Shown here piece after piece: positions 45,798-56,820 of a stretch of DNA of 64,000 bases. Location of the stretch: the NCBI GenBank assembly GCA_023362775.1, contig JALMGJ010000006.1, forward strand, positions 56,255,001 through 56,319,000. The letters run 5' to 3'. The notes under the pieces were generated by a model. The model was given only the letters and a program-made list of their open reading frames with translations, was not told the origin of the DNA and ran no database searches. How positions within the stretch are numbered: the stretch's first letter is position 1; every line of letters starts with the position of its first letter. The position numbers were made by a program, and so were the translations under genes. This stretch comes from Charina bottae. Its lineage: Eukaryota > Chordata > Lepidosauria > Squamata > Charinaidae.

Positions 45798-46434
45798 TTT
45801 GCATCGGATGAGGCAACAGCCACAAATTTGGATGGCTTTAAAAGGGGAATGGAAACATTCACAGAGGATCAATCATTAATGGCTCCTTGTCAGACTTTTG
45901 GTTTCTGCCCCAAACAGAAACTGATTATTTTCCAAACAAAATACTCACAGAGTCCCTTCAGCAAGAGAAGAAGGGATTGGGGTTACAAGAACCCCAGGAA
46001 ATGAACTATTTCCCATTTAAAATCAATATACTGTATCTCCAAAGGGCATTAAGGCAGAACCTTCTTTGTTTTCTTTCTAACTGCTGTTCTATGAGCTGGT
46101 AATTTGGGGGTCTTTTATGCAGGTAGGTCTCGATTAGTGCAGTTAATGAATCCCACAAAATGCTTGCATTATTCAAATTCACACTATTCAAAGTGACATT
46201 TCTATGGAAAATATGGTGGTATGTTCCAGCTTGAGAGAAATAGGCAATGAAAAAAATATTAACCATATTTTAAGTATATATATTAATGAAATAGTATGGT
46301 AAAGGATAAAAAGAATATACTTATAATTTAAATGGATTGTTAACAAAGTCACAGAGCTGTTATAGAAAGCAAAATAAAAACAAAAACTTCTAAAAATCAT
46401 TCCTAAAGGTAAGCTTACACTGACGAAAACATCT
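45798..46434. other. No gene recognised
   Basis: The first part (GGATGGCTTTAAAAGGGGAATGG) resembles an old interspersed repeat. Confidence 0.4.
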
Positions 46435-46745
46435 TTATTGTCTTTCAGTAAATGCCTGTCCTCTGGAATGAGGTCCCCCATGAGATCTGGATGTCCCCCA
46501 CCCTGCTGGTATTTCAAAGGCCCTTCAAGACCTGACTTTGGTGAGGATGAATGAAACCCCCTTTGGATTGTGTGGGTTCATTTCTCTTTCATTCCTGTCC
46601 AGTTTTTGTCAACCGTGGCATCTTTTATTCTTTTATTTCTGCCTATTACTGCCTATTTTCTTTGTTTTTAATGTTTTTACTTATGAACCACCTAGAGTCA
46701 TTGGGAGTTGGACAGCATATAAATATAACAACAACAACAACAAAG
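46435..46745 (+). mobile_element. L2-like LINE 3' fragment
   Basis: Translation gives CPVLWNEVPHEIW.SPTLLVFQRPFKT, the L2 C-terminus. The 3' end ACCACCTAGAGTC leads to an (AAC)n tail at about 46725-46744. Confidence 0.65.
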
Positions 46746-48423
46746 GCTAGTATGGAAAGAGAAGCAAATCTTTTTCAGTGTGGGATTATTTGTCGTCTGG
46801 AAAATTTTCCCAGATGGTATCACCAGGTCTTTCATACCAGTGCTGTCTGATGTTTAGAGAGATGGTGAAAATGTCCTTGCTATGTAAAGCTTCTTATCCT
46901 TGTTTCTCATCTGGTCATTTTTTACTGCAATTTTAAATTAGATTAGGTTGTATAGTGTTTTATACTGCCTTGGAGACCATTTCCATGTTTAAATGCTCTG
47001 TATGAATGTATAAATATATTATGTAATATCAGTTGGAAGATTTTTGTCCCTAACGTCATTGAAAACATCTCATGACTGACCATGCCCATATGAGAGTTGC
47101 CTTAGCATAGCAGCATGCCTAGTGCTATTGAAAGGCAACAGAGATAGGCTAGGAATATACCTTCCTTTATTAAAAAAAAAAGGGGGGGGAGCACATTTGT
47201 TTCTGAATATAATTCACATAGATCTTGATTGATCTATCTAAGACAGAAAGGTCCACTAAATCAGACTTGTCAATTTAAATATTTGCCTCTACCAATCAAA
47301 GAAGCTGCTGTCTTTGGCAAAATGGAGCATATTAACAGCCTGTTTTGATTAATCTTGTCAGTGCCCATTACAGTATTTCATGAATGTGGTTCCTGAGACT
47401 CTGATCTGCAGGCCCCAGGTTCCAAATGGTTTTCCATCCCTGGCATTCATCACAATCAATCTTCCTGCCAGAGAGTGATACTTTTCAGTGGTGGTATCCC
47501 ATATGTTGAAGACTTGCTTGATGTCAGATTTAATATCTTTTCATTGGCTAGTTAAGGCCTTTGGTTCTTTAAAATTACCCTGGTCTTCCCATGCATGGGA
47601 TTTAAGCTGACTTAAATACTGGTGCTGGATTTACTCACTCACTCTGAGGTTTTAATTGCTCTTGTATTTTTCCTATTTTTTCCCATTTTGGTTTTCTCAC
47701 CTGATTATATATTGCCCTAACAGTTTTGCTATATACTGAAAAGGAGCAGGGAAATGGTTTTAAGTAAATAAACAAACATATTTATTTCAGCGATGTCTGT
47801 ATTTTAATTTATTTTTGTAACATTGTGTCCTGTTACTGAGAAGCGCAAATCAGCACCAATCTAACATGCAATCTTATCCGTGCCATTCCTGCGCTTTGTT
47901 GAAAGGTTATACAGATTCTGTAGAAAAGATATTGTCTTAAATTAGCTCCTTGTTGATGCTCATACTTTTCACTCAGCCAACCCCCTGGCATCTGGAGGTC
48001 AAAGGAAGGGGTTGAGGAAGCTGGAAAATATCCAGCTGCTCACTGTATTTTCTGCACTGGGTTCTACTCTCTCTGCTTTTTAATAGCAGAAAGGCCTGCA
48101 GTGCTGGCGGGGGTGGATGGAAAGCAAAGGTACAGAGCATTCAGCTTGGCAATGAAAGTAGATTCAGGCAACAACAGGAACAGCAGAAATCAAAGCATAG
48201 TTCAGCTGCAGGTCTCCGTCTCTGCTTTTTGACAATGAAAAGAAAAGAAGAAGGAGAAAAGGACAGTGGTGCTACCCCAAAGTGAAAATACAGTTGCTAT
48301 ATTGTTTGTCAGGGTTTTATTTTGTGGAAGTCATGTCGAGAAGTCCTTCAATCCCATATCCTACAAGCATTGCACACAGATCACTGCAATCTACCCTATA
48401 TATAGCCGAGGTTAATGTTTTAG
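46746..48423. other. Mostly unique DNA, no gene seen
   Basis: 46960-47030 resembles another L2-type tail. 47260-47400 is non-repetitive with several homeodomain-like TTAAT/TTGATTAAT words. No coding signal. Confidence 0.45.
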
Positions 48424-48431
48424 TATTAGAG

Positions 48432-48746
48432 CAGAGCTTTCCAAACTGTGTGTCGTGACACTTTAGTGTGTTGCAACAAAACCTGGAAGTGGACGTGCAC
48501 GGTGGCGGCGCGGTGGCGCGTGTGGTGGCGGCGTGCATGGCGGCGGCAGCGTGCATGGTGGCGGCGGCAGTGGCAGCAGCGACGGCAGTGGCGCACCATC
48601 AGCGCTTCCGGGTTTTAGTGGAAAACACAAGGCCGCCGCCGCTGCCGCCGTGCACACCACCGCCGCGCGCCCCCCTGCGCCACCCCTGCGCTGCTGCTGC
48701 CGCCGCCATTGGTGTGTCACCAACGGCAGCAGTTTGGAAAGCACTG
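48432..48746. mobile_element. GC-rich hAT MITE, copy 5 (315 bp)
   Basis: Ends CAGAGCTTTCCAAACTG and AGTTTGGAAAGCACTG. Perfect duplication TATTAGAG (48424-48431, 48747-48754). The right duplication overlaps the start of the following SINE. GGC/GCC-rich interior. Confidence 0.95.
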
Positions 48747-48751
48747 TATTA

Positions 48752-48990
48752 GAGAGTCAGTTTGGTGTAGTGGTTAAGGTGCTGGCCTAGAAACCAGGAG
48801 ACTGAGAGTTCTAGTCCCGCCTTAGGTATGAAAGCCAGCTGTGTGACTTTGGGCCAGTCATTCTCTCTCAGCCCAACCCACCTAACAGGGTGTTGTTGTG
48901 GGGAAAATAGGAGGAGGAAGGAGTATTAGGTATGTTCGCTGCATTGAGTCCCCCCCCTCTCTCTCGGATAAAAGTTTAATAATAAAAAAC
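48752..48990 (+). repeat. tRNA-derived SINE, type B
   Basis: GTCAGTTTGGTGTAGTGG head, GAGTTCTAGTCCCGCC B-box region, GCCAGTCATTCTCTCTCAGCCC, GGAGGAGGAAGGAGTATTAGG, then a degraded tail. It serves as the uninterrupted reference for 24373-24925. Confidence 0.88.
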
Positions 48991-49096
48991 TAGAATCTGA
49001 GCTGTCACTGGGACCAATCTGTAATTATTTTTTCTTGGTTCCATAACGTTTGGTATTACACTGTAATCTCCCAACCTCTTTTCTTGCTTTTTCCAC

Positions 49097-49138
49097 ATTC
49101 CCTCCCTCCCTCCCTCCCTCCCTCCCTCCCTTCCTTCC
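49097..49138. repeat. (CCCT)n microsatellite
   Basis: About nine CCCT/CCTT units. Confidence 0.95.
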
Positions 49139-49274
49139 GGCTGTCCATCTCACTACTGCATTCTTCACTGTGGTTTTTGTGCAATGCTGAGTTATATCTA
49201 GCCACTGGGGGAGATCTTCTTCAAGGTGCACCTGGACTGCTCTTCTATGTCTGCAGAACCCCACACAAATTTAG

Positions 49275-49607
49275 GTAAAAGGTAATGGTTCCCCCCGCAC
49301 ATTTGTGCAGTCGTGTCCGACTCTAGGGGCCGGTGCTCATCTCCGTTTGTTAGCCAAAGAGCCAGCGTTGTCCGAAGACGCTTCCACGGTCATGTGGCCG
49401 CATGACGCGCGCGGAACGCTGTTACCTACCCACTGAAGTGGTACCTATTCATCTACTTGCATTTGCATGCTTTCGAATTGCTAGGTTGGCAAGAGCTGGG
49501 ACGAGTGCGGGAGCTCACTCCGCACGCAGGGCTAGGGATTCTAACCTCCGAACTTGCGATCTTCCGATCAACAAGCCTGGCATCTTACCCACTGAGCCAC
49601 CACGCCC
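49275..49607 (-). repeat. Sauria SINE
   Basis: Same body and tail as the others. The head ends CCACCACGCCC. No clear duplication could be read in the AT-rich flanks. Confidence 0.92.
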
Positions 49608-51735
49608 TTTACTTTAATTTACTTTAATTTTATTATTACATTTAATTTAATTTACTGCACTTTAAAAAAGGGAATATGAAATTCCTAGCATGATCTTTCA
49701 CTTTTGTGACTGCGCTTTTTTATTTATGGCTTATGTTCCTGCAGTAAACACAAATGATATATTACACAAATGAAGGCTTCTTTTGCAATTATAATCCTGT
49801 CCATTGAACCTGATATACAAAGGACACTGTGCTATGTGGCAATTGCCCCTAGAAGAAATACCAGGAAAGCACCAGTAAAAGGGGCCCATTGTAGAATATA
49901 TGCTGGCTTATTGTGCAGACAACTCACTCGGACAGCACTTGTGAGCACTAAACACGCACCCCTGTGACAAAACCTACATCAAAACATAGCATTTTATTTT
50001 TAAAAAATAGGAAATGGGGACCTTAGCAATCCTTAAGGTACAGTATCTGACTATCCATAGTGAGTATTGTTGAAAAAAATATTCAACTGAGAGATCAATA
50101 AAATAAAAATGTTCATAATTTTTCATGGTAGTTCTGTTATTTTTTCTCCACAATTCGAATGGATTATTTAGCTGTTGTTTCCAGTAAATCTGTAAAAATA
50201 GTAAAAAAAAGTATCATTATCTTGAATTATAATTAAAATTATACTGGAATTTGGGATTATCTTCTGGTAGAAATCTAACCACCAATTTTAATATATATAA
50301 AATTATTATTGCATCTGTAGCTAACTTTTCCCTCCCAAAACCAGATGGTATAGAATTATTTCTTCTGTTATTTTTATGACCTTTTTAATAACTCAACAAG
50401 ATTTTAACCAAGCCCATAGCAAACTTCATATTCTGATGGTAATTTTCTCTTAATTAAAAATAATTATTGCACCAATTCACAGCAGGTGGACTAAGTATGA
50501 TTAAATAAAACATTCAGTACTACCTAATAGTTGCTAATCTTTTATTTCATTTTTAAAAATATTGATTTGCAATGGGAGAAAATTACAGACATACATATTT
50601 GCTTTTAGAAATGTTAGATGCCGCAATGGGAGAAAATTACAGATGTACATATTTGCTTTTAGAAATGTTAGATGCCAGCTTTTCTCAGATAAGACTGAGA
50701 ATTCTTCCATGATGTATGAGTTTCCTCAAGTGGTTAATAGCAATTTGATCTGATTGAAAAAAGTACCTCAGTCATGCATTAGGTACAAATTAGACCTCAC
50801 AACAAGCATGATATGGGCCCTTGCATGCTTAATTGTCATTCATTCTGTGTGTATGTGTGTGCCACAGAAAAGAAAATCTCCATCTCCATTATGATGAAAG
50901 GAATAGACTTGACACAGCCTGTCTTTTGTCATTATTGCCCTGGGAGAGAAAAATGCCATTAGCATCCTACAAACAACACATAGGCATTTAATACTACTGT
51001 TTAATAGCGAAGCAATGCACGGCTTGCTTCTTTTACCTGTTTTACTGATGCTAGTATTAAAAAAAACACACACCCTACCTATCCCAGGGTTTAATTCAGT
51101 TTCACTCTGACTCATACTGTATCTAGATAATTCTCCTTGTCCAAGATATAACCTGGATCAAGCTTCTCTAGCTTTTCCTAACACTTATCCGGATGAATTC
51201 AGGTTGAGATGTGGATTGAAAAAATAGAAAAAGTGCTTCTGAGTGTAGGCAGAAGGCCTTTCTCTACAAACAGTTACACATCAAGTATCCTAGAGAGATA
51301 TACAGAGAGTCAGATAGCTAAAAAGATAGATGACAGACAGACAGACAGAGAGGAGCCTTCAATATGGTCTTCTCAGTTTGGCAAATGTCCCCTCTGTTTT
51401 CCTGCTTTTTTGTGGAAGCATCTTTTCTTTTGAAATAATCTTTTAAATAAATGCTCCTTCAAATAGATTAATGATGACTCCTTGTAGCTTTCTTAGCAAC
51501 AATATGGACGTGGTTCACTACGGCTGCCTTCTAGGATATATTCCTTTTTTTAAAGTTCTCAGTTTAGCCACAGCCCTGATTGTTTCTCCAGGGGAATCAA
51601 ACAAGTCAAGCTGGCAGGCATGGCCATGCATCGGAAGCCCCACCCCATTTTCAATGTGTTTCACAGAAATGTAAAAACGGGTTCCATCATGCAATCACAC
51701 CTGCCATCTTGACTTGTTTGACCACCTGCCCCATG
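49608..51735. other. AT-rich DNA, no gene seen
   Basis: Contains a 54-base tandem duplication (50569-50676). Short frames lack motifs. Confidence 0.5.
50569..50676. repeat. 54-bp direct tandem duplication
   Basis: GCAATGGGAGAAAATTACAG..TTAGATGCC occurs twice back to back, with two substitutions. Confidence 0.95.
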
Positions 51736-52140
51736 GATGGCCCTGGTTTCTGGGTACAATTTCCAGTACTGGTTACCATCTTTAAAGTTCTTCATGTCTT
51801 GGGTCCTGGCTTCCTTTGGGAATCTGCTGCAGAGCACGTCCTCGCCTCCTGAAGTGTGGGGGCCGGGAGGAGAGACTTCCCTTGGCAGTGGGTGCCCCAC
51901 TATTATGGAATAACCTGCCCCCCAATGTAAAGATGGCCCCCTCCCTGTTAACTTTTAAGAGAAAAGTAAAAAAAAATCATCCTCTTTCTCTGAGCTCTTG
52001 GATTATAATTTTTGGCAGGGGGAGCAGGTTGTTGCAGCTGCTTTACTTATTATCTTTGATTCATTAAAAATGGTGTGGGGGTTTTATGGTTGTAAGCTTG
52101 CTTTGCTTAAGTAAACACCCAGATTGGGGTGACATACAAA
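51736..52140 (+). mobile_element. L2-like LINE 3' fragment
   Basis: Translation shows FWVQFPVLVTIFKVLHVLGPGFL, then a later-frame GAPLLWNNLPPNVKMAPSLLTFKRKV, the L2 C-terminus. The 3' end ACCCAGATTGGGGTGACATAC runs into the A-rich pentamer repeat. Confidence 0.82.
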
Positions 52141-52266
52141 TTCAATAAAATAAAATAAAATAAAATAAAATAAAATAAAATAAAATAAAATAAAATAAAA
52201 TAAAATAAAATAAAATAAAATGAAATGAAATGAAATGAAATGAAATGAAATGAAATGAAATGAAAT
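52141..52266. repeat. (AAAAT)n passing into (GAAAT)n
   Basis: About 16 AAAAT units followed by about nine GAAAT units. It is the tail of the L2 fragment. Confidence 0.97.
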
Positions 52267-52319
52267 GTACCAACTGGGCCAGCTGTTAAGGAAAGGAGAT
52301 TCCCTTTGTTTTTCAAAAA

Positions 52320-52850
52320 GGGCTTTCCTTTAACAGGCGTGGCCAAGCGGGCAGGTTATCTGTGCCCCGCCTCCCCCAGGCGGCATCCTCCCCCAGCCAG
52401 GGAGGCCGAAGGAAGGCTCTGCTCTTCCGCACACCGGTCGCTCTCCTGTCCTCGGGAAGGTGGTGCCTTTATCGCCTGCTCAATGCCCGGGGAAGAGAAC
52501 TTGGTGTTGGTTTTTTCGGAGGCGTTTTGCAGTGACTGGGTTTTCCTCTTGCCACCACCGCCCATAATTCCGCCCCCCCTCCACCTCCGCGGATCTTTGC
52601 CACTCAGGAGTTCCTACGAATGAAGGCAGAGGTCGTCGCGCATAAATGAACTTTGCCAGTCGGAATGCGGCTACAGTATGGGGGACAGGGAGCACCCGAA
52701 CGCTTGACAACGTGTCTCGCTGTTGCGTCCTTGGCCCCAGGAGGGTCGGTGTCTGGCTCACTTCCGATCCACATGGGCTTAGGACCAGAGGGGTTGCGGA
52801 TTCTTCTCCGATCCGCAGGCAGGAATGCCAGCGCCACAGGCTTTGCTGTA
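52320..52850. other. GC-rich, non-repetitive stretch of unknown role
   Basis: Clearly richer in GC and CpG than its surroundings, with no transposon ends or tandem structure. GCCCCGCC and CCGCCCCCCC (Sp1/GC-box-like) words occur at about 52362 and 52570. It lies 3-4 kb upstream of the NELL2 CpG block and could be an alternative promoter, enhancer or GC-rich repeat. Overlapping frames on both strands show no domain. Confidence 0.35.
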
Positions 52851-53925
52851 CAGTATCCCGGTGTAACTGTTGCTTTAGCTCAAGTGTTAGGGCAGTACCC
52901 CAATCACTGATGGGTTGATTTATTCGCCTGCTTGTGATTGTAACAATAAGTAGTCCAGTCTGTGGATCACACTCCTTGATGGTGCATTTTTCCTACTCTC
53001 AGGTTTGTTGGCTTGTACTGGATGTACCCTTCCCAAGGAGCTCTACCAGTGGGATAGTGGGAACAAAGAACAAAGGAAGAGGGGAGAATGTCTCAAGGGC
53101 CAATAAAACATATTTTATTTGTATGAAAGGTGACACATTTCAGATGTCAAGAGTACTATAAAGCAAAAGCCATGCAATTTTTGTACAATTTTATAGAATA
53201 TATTTTTATTAATTGTTCAGTGTGTAAGGTAAAGACAGTTGTTTAACCCTCTCTATTGTGTGGTTCATCATGTAAGTCACTGGGTGCATATTACAATCCA
53301 TACACACATACACCCTGCTTCCCCATGCCTTGAAAAGGCATAAGTGGTTTTGTGAATAACAACTACTGCAGGTGTATGCGTGATGGATTCCACTGGTATT
53401 TTGGGATTACTCTGTTTGTGTGTATGTGTGTGTAAATGAGAGAGAGCGCGAGATGGCAAAGCAGTGTTCATGCCTACAAGGCATCCGTTTATGTTGCAGA
53501 TCAAGAGGCAATGTGTGTGCATTTATTTCATTCATAGATCCAGAAGGGCCACAGGATCCTTTCAAGGATTCACCTGCATGTTTGAATCTGACTTGGCAGT
53601 GGGAGGAGAGTCTTTTTCCTCACTTGCAATTGACCCCAGCACCCATCCGGCATGGCAACCTCATTCCTCCCTCTTATTTGCATTAGGTTGCCCTTGAGTC
53701 CTCAGCCCAGGAGGGAAACAGACTGAAACCATCCCCCACCCCTACTTATAGCGTCAGACACCCACTTATCCCTGAGCTGATCCAACAAAAAGGAGAACTG
53801 CCTTTATGTCAGCTCACCAGTGGCTGGCTGATGCTGTAAACCACTGCTGTGTATATTTTGGAATAAAAGCAGTGTTTCCCCCTTTAAGCCATTTCAAGCT
53901 TAAAAAAACGGTAATTTTATTAGAG
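52851..53925. other. No gene recognised
   Basis: Short frames on both strands without motifs. Confidence 0.45.
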
Positions 53926-53928
53926 GAT

Positions 53929-53967
<39 letters not shown>

Positions 53968-54120
53968 TTGTATTGATATTTATACAAATATATAAATCAA
54001 TATAAATTATATATTCATCATATTTATATAGCTGCCCATCTGACAAACGTGACTCTGGGCGGCATACATTAAAAACAAGCCATACAAAAGAACCACATTA
54101 GAAAAAAATCCCGTAATTTA
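53926..54120 (-). mobile_element. L2 3' end with (TTTA)n tail
   Basis: (TTTA)n at 53929-53968, then TAGCTGCCCATCTGACAAACG..GACTCTGGGCGG, the minus-strand L2 terminus. Confidence 0.65.
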
Positions 54121-55165
54121 AAAACATCAATATTATTAAGAGATTTTTTTTTATTTCATTAGATTTTTATTATAGATATTAGATATTTTTAGTTTATTAG
54201 AGGTGAAGCCTGCTGACTTCTTGTGGATGCAAGCAAAGGTGTGTTGAGAGTGCTGGGAGGTGCTGGTGCATCCTTCTCCTGGTCACTGGCCAGTCTCTCT
54301 CTTTCTTGGCCATTGCCCTGGCCATTAGCACCATGGCTCCTGAATCCTTTCACACACACACCCAGCTCCCTATTTTTGGAACTAGATTCTCAACAAACTA
54401 CTGAGGGGAAGAGAAGAGGTTTGTTGTTTTATTTGGGGAAGAAATGGAGGTGCATTCACACAATTCCATTTTAACAGAACCTCTGAAATGGGGTCAACGG
54501 GGACCTTAACTGTAAATGCCACAGCCCTGCCTTTCTTCACTGCATCGTCCAGAGATAGGGCTACTGAACTTGGCTTTTGCTGCTTATTTGCCATATTTGC
54601 CTGCATCTGGCAGCTTCAAGCACTGCCCCCCTGAACTGATTTCAGTTAGCTTAGTTGCTAATTGGTAGCTGGCCTTGCTCTTATCTGGGGATATTTTTAT
54701 TCCGCACATTTCTTTAGTTCAAACAATTTTAAGTTGGCTGATGCCCAGACGGGATGCGAGAGGAGAGTCAGCCAGCCTGCCTGGAAAACCGAATTGAACA
54801 TAGTGTCGACAATATGGGTCGCAAAATTTTGAGGCAATCCCACCCCTTATGTACGCGAGGGCGATGTGCTGTGTTTTCTCATTGAGGCACCAACTGGTTA
54901 GGAGCGGACATTTAAGCAGGCAGAATCCTGAAGTGAGACCCATTGGTTTGTGCTACAGAGCTCAGCTAGAGGGCAGCAAAGCCAGAGGAACAAATACTGG
55001 GGGAAAGCCCTAAGAATTGCAATAATTCAGTGGTAAACCACATGCAGAAGGTCTGAGGTCCAAGTCCTGGTAGAACTGGGAAAGACCTGCACAATCTGGA
55101 GGAGCCACTGCCAGCCAGTGTGGATTAGTCATCTCCAACTCATGCCATGTACAGAAGTTGGGCTA
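54121..55165. other. No gene recognised
   Basis: Unique-looking DNA upstream of NELL2; possible regulatory sequence, nothing identified. Confidence 0.45.
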
Positions 55166-55173
55166 GACTAGAG

Positions 55174-55303
55174 CAGTGTTTCTCAACCTCGGCAGCTTTC
55201 AGATGTGTGGACTTCAACTCCCAAATTCCCCAGCCAGCTAGCTGGGGAGACTCTGGGAATTGAAGTCCACACATCTAAAAGCTCCCAAGATTGAGAAACA
55301 CGG
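55174..55303. mobile_element. Foldback hAT MITE, copy 4 (130 bp)
   Basis: Ends CAGTGTTTCTCAACC and GATTGAGAAACACGG. Arms carry GATGTGTGGACTTCAACTCCC and its complement. Duplication GACTAGAG / GGCTAGAG (7 of 8). Confidence 0.9.
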
Positions 55304-56241
55304 GGCTAGAGATTTCATAATCTTCATGTGAAACTCAACATATGGGGGATATAAAATAAAACTGAGCTTAGATAGACCTTAGTTATCCAGGGAGTGGAAG
55401 CAGTTTCTTCTGAATTTTTTTTTCCTACTTGTATCATTTCTTCACAGTTTCCAGGTCACATGAGAATTTTGGGACATGCCCGAATGTGTTACTTTAGTCG
55501 CCGTAAATGAATGAATGGAGATGTGCACCGAGGCTTTGCAGGGTAAGGGGATGTAGACGGGCCATTCTCCAACAGCAGGTGTCTTTGAGACGGTTCCAAC
55601 TCTCACTGTAGGAATTTCCAGCCTTTAGACCAAGAGGGGGTTGCGGGGACGAAGGCGGATGGCTTCGCATCGCTTTTGCAGAAAAGGGAACCCGGGGACG
55701 AAGCCCGCGAGGCGGCCCAACAGGAGAAGGAATTCCCCGTTCCCGGCGCCTTCCCGGCCGGAGACAGCTGCGGAGTGCGGAAGGGGACCGAGGCGCGCGC
55801 CGAGGGGCGCGGGAGGTGTCGGAGGGCGCCTCCCCCTCGCCGCCCACCCGCCTGTCATCTCCGGCCCCAGCCCGCCTCCTCCTCTTCCAACCTGTCGCCT
55901 TCTCGGCCCCTTTTGATGCTGCCTGCGAGGAGGAGCCTGCCTGAAGGCTCGCCGGCGCCGGTGGCCAGAGCAGCGGCGGCAACAGCAGCAGCGGCGGCGG
56001 CGGCTCCTGCTGCTGCTATTGGTAACGGCGACGAGGCTTGGCGAGGGAGCCCGAAGGGAGAGAGCGAGATAGACACGCCTCTGGGTGCCTCTTCCCCGCG
56101 CCCGCCCGCCTCGCTTCCCCCCGAGGAGCTCCCGGCATTGCCCCGCGTGCGACACTCTCTCCGGCGCTCTTTAGGGACAGGGCGGCTTCGCGCTTCGCGG
56201 CGCCGAGCGGCCGCTGCTCTTGGCTTGAGACGCCCGGAAGG

Positions 56242-56310
56242 ATGCTGCGAGCTTTGGTGCTGGCTCCGATCTCGCTGACCTTCGCCTGCTGGAGCCTCAC
56301 TTTCTCCTGA
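56242..56310 (+). CDS. Upstream ORF (22 codons) in the NELL2 leader, signal-peptide-like
   Basis: ATG at 56242 has A at -3, a favourable start context. The 22-residue frame begins MLRALVLAPISL and ends in TGA, 116 bases before the NELL2 start. The product is short, hydrophobic and has an N-terminal arginine, so it looks like a signal or membrane peptide. It could damp translation of the main ORF, or be a chance frame if transcription starts downstream. A second minimal uORF (ATG, one codon, TGA) lies at 56393-56401. Neither is confirmed as transcribed. Confidence 0.35.
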   Translation: MLRALVLAPISLTFACWSLTFS

Positions 56311-56426
56311 GGGAAAAGGGCGAGCGAGAGAGAAAGCTCGGGAGGCTCCGGGCAGCGCCTTTTTCGCCGGGATCCGCTTCCCCAGGAGGACTATGGACTG
56401 ATCGCCGCCGCTCCCTCTCCTGCCCT

Positions 56427-56484
56427 ATGGAGTCCCCGCCGGTCTTCGCGAGCACTTTGTGCCTGCTCTTCTCCCTGAGCTCCG
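56427..56484 (+). CDS. NELL2: NELL2 coding exon 1 (signal peptide)
   Basis: NELL2 is a secreted, multimeric glycoprotein with an N-terminal laminin-G/thrombospondin-like domain, VWC and EGF-like repeats; it acts in neural development and signalling. This exon encodes residues 1-19 (MESPPVFASTLCLLFSLSS) plus the first base of codon 20. The hydrophobic run from about residue 7 is the signal-peptide core. It ends at TCCG|GTAAGG, a good donor. This ATG was chosen because joining to exon 2 gives the NELL2-like sequence SVFGLGVDPS, and because NELL2 proteins start MES. The start context is weak at -3 (C) but has G at +4. GC content is far above the surrounding DNA, as expected for a CpG island. Confidence 0.88.
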
Positions 56485-56820
56485 GTAAGGGCAAGGGGGG
56501 AGGGTGTTTCCCACCCGTCACCCGCGCGGCGCCCTTGATCCAGCCGGGTCTTTGTTTCTCAGGGGGAGAATCGGGTCCGTCTCCGCCAGGGGAGAGGACG
56601 GGAGGAGAGGGGGCCTCGGGCACCCGACCCCCAGAACTTTGCCAGTGGACCGCGCGGAAGTAGGTCCCGCAGCTAGGACTGGCCGGTGCGACTGATCAAA
56701 GGGGATCCCCGGGTCGTGGGCCGTTAGAGAGAAGGTATCGGGGGCCGCGGGAAGAAAACGGCGGAGAGAGGAAAGTTGCCCACGTTCCGTGGTAACCCTC
56801 TTTTATTTTTCTGGATCCAG
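56485..56820 (+). other. NELL2: NELL2 intron 1 (336 bp, phase 1)
   Basis: GT at 56485 and AG at 56820, preceded by a pyrimidine-rich tract (CTCTTTTATTTTTCTGGATCCAG). It splits the signal peptide after the first base of codon 20. It is GC-rich and has no recognisable repeat. Confidence 0.85.

Noticed and set aside
1..55000. DBX2 exons, expected upstream of NELL2 in amniotes
   Set aside because: No homeodomain or recognisable DBX2 sequence in any frame inspected.
55676..56278. A 200-codon + strand frame with a polyalanine tract, and a 176-codon minus-strand frame opposite
   Set aside because: Both arise from stop-poor CpG-island sequence. Neither shows a domain, and the region is better explained as the NELL2 leader.
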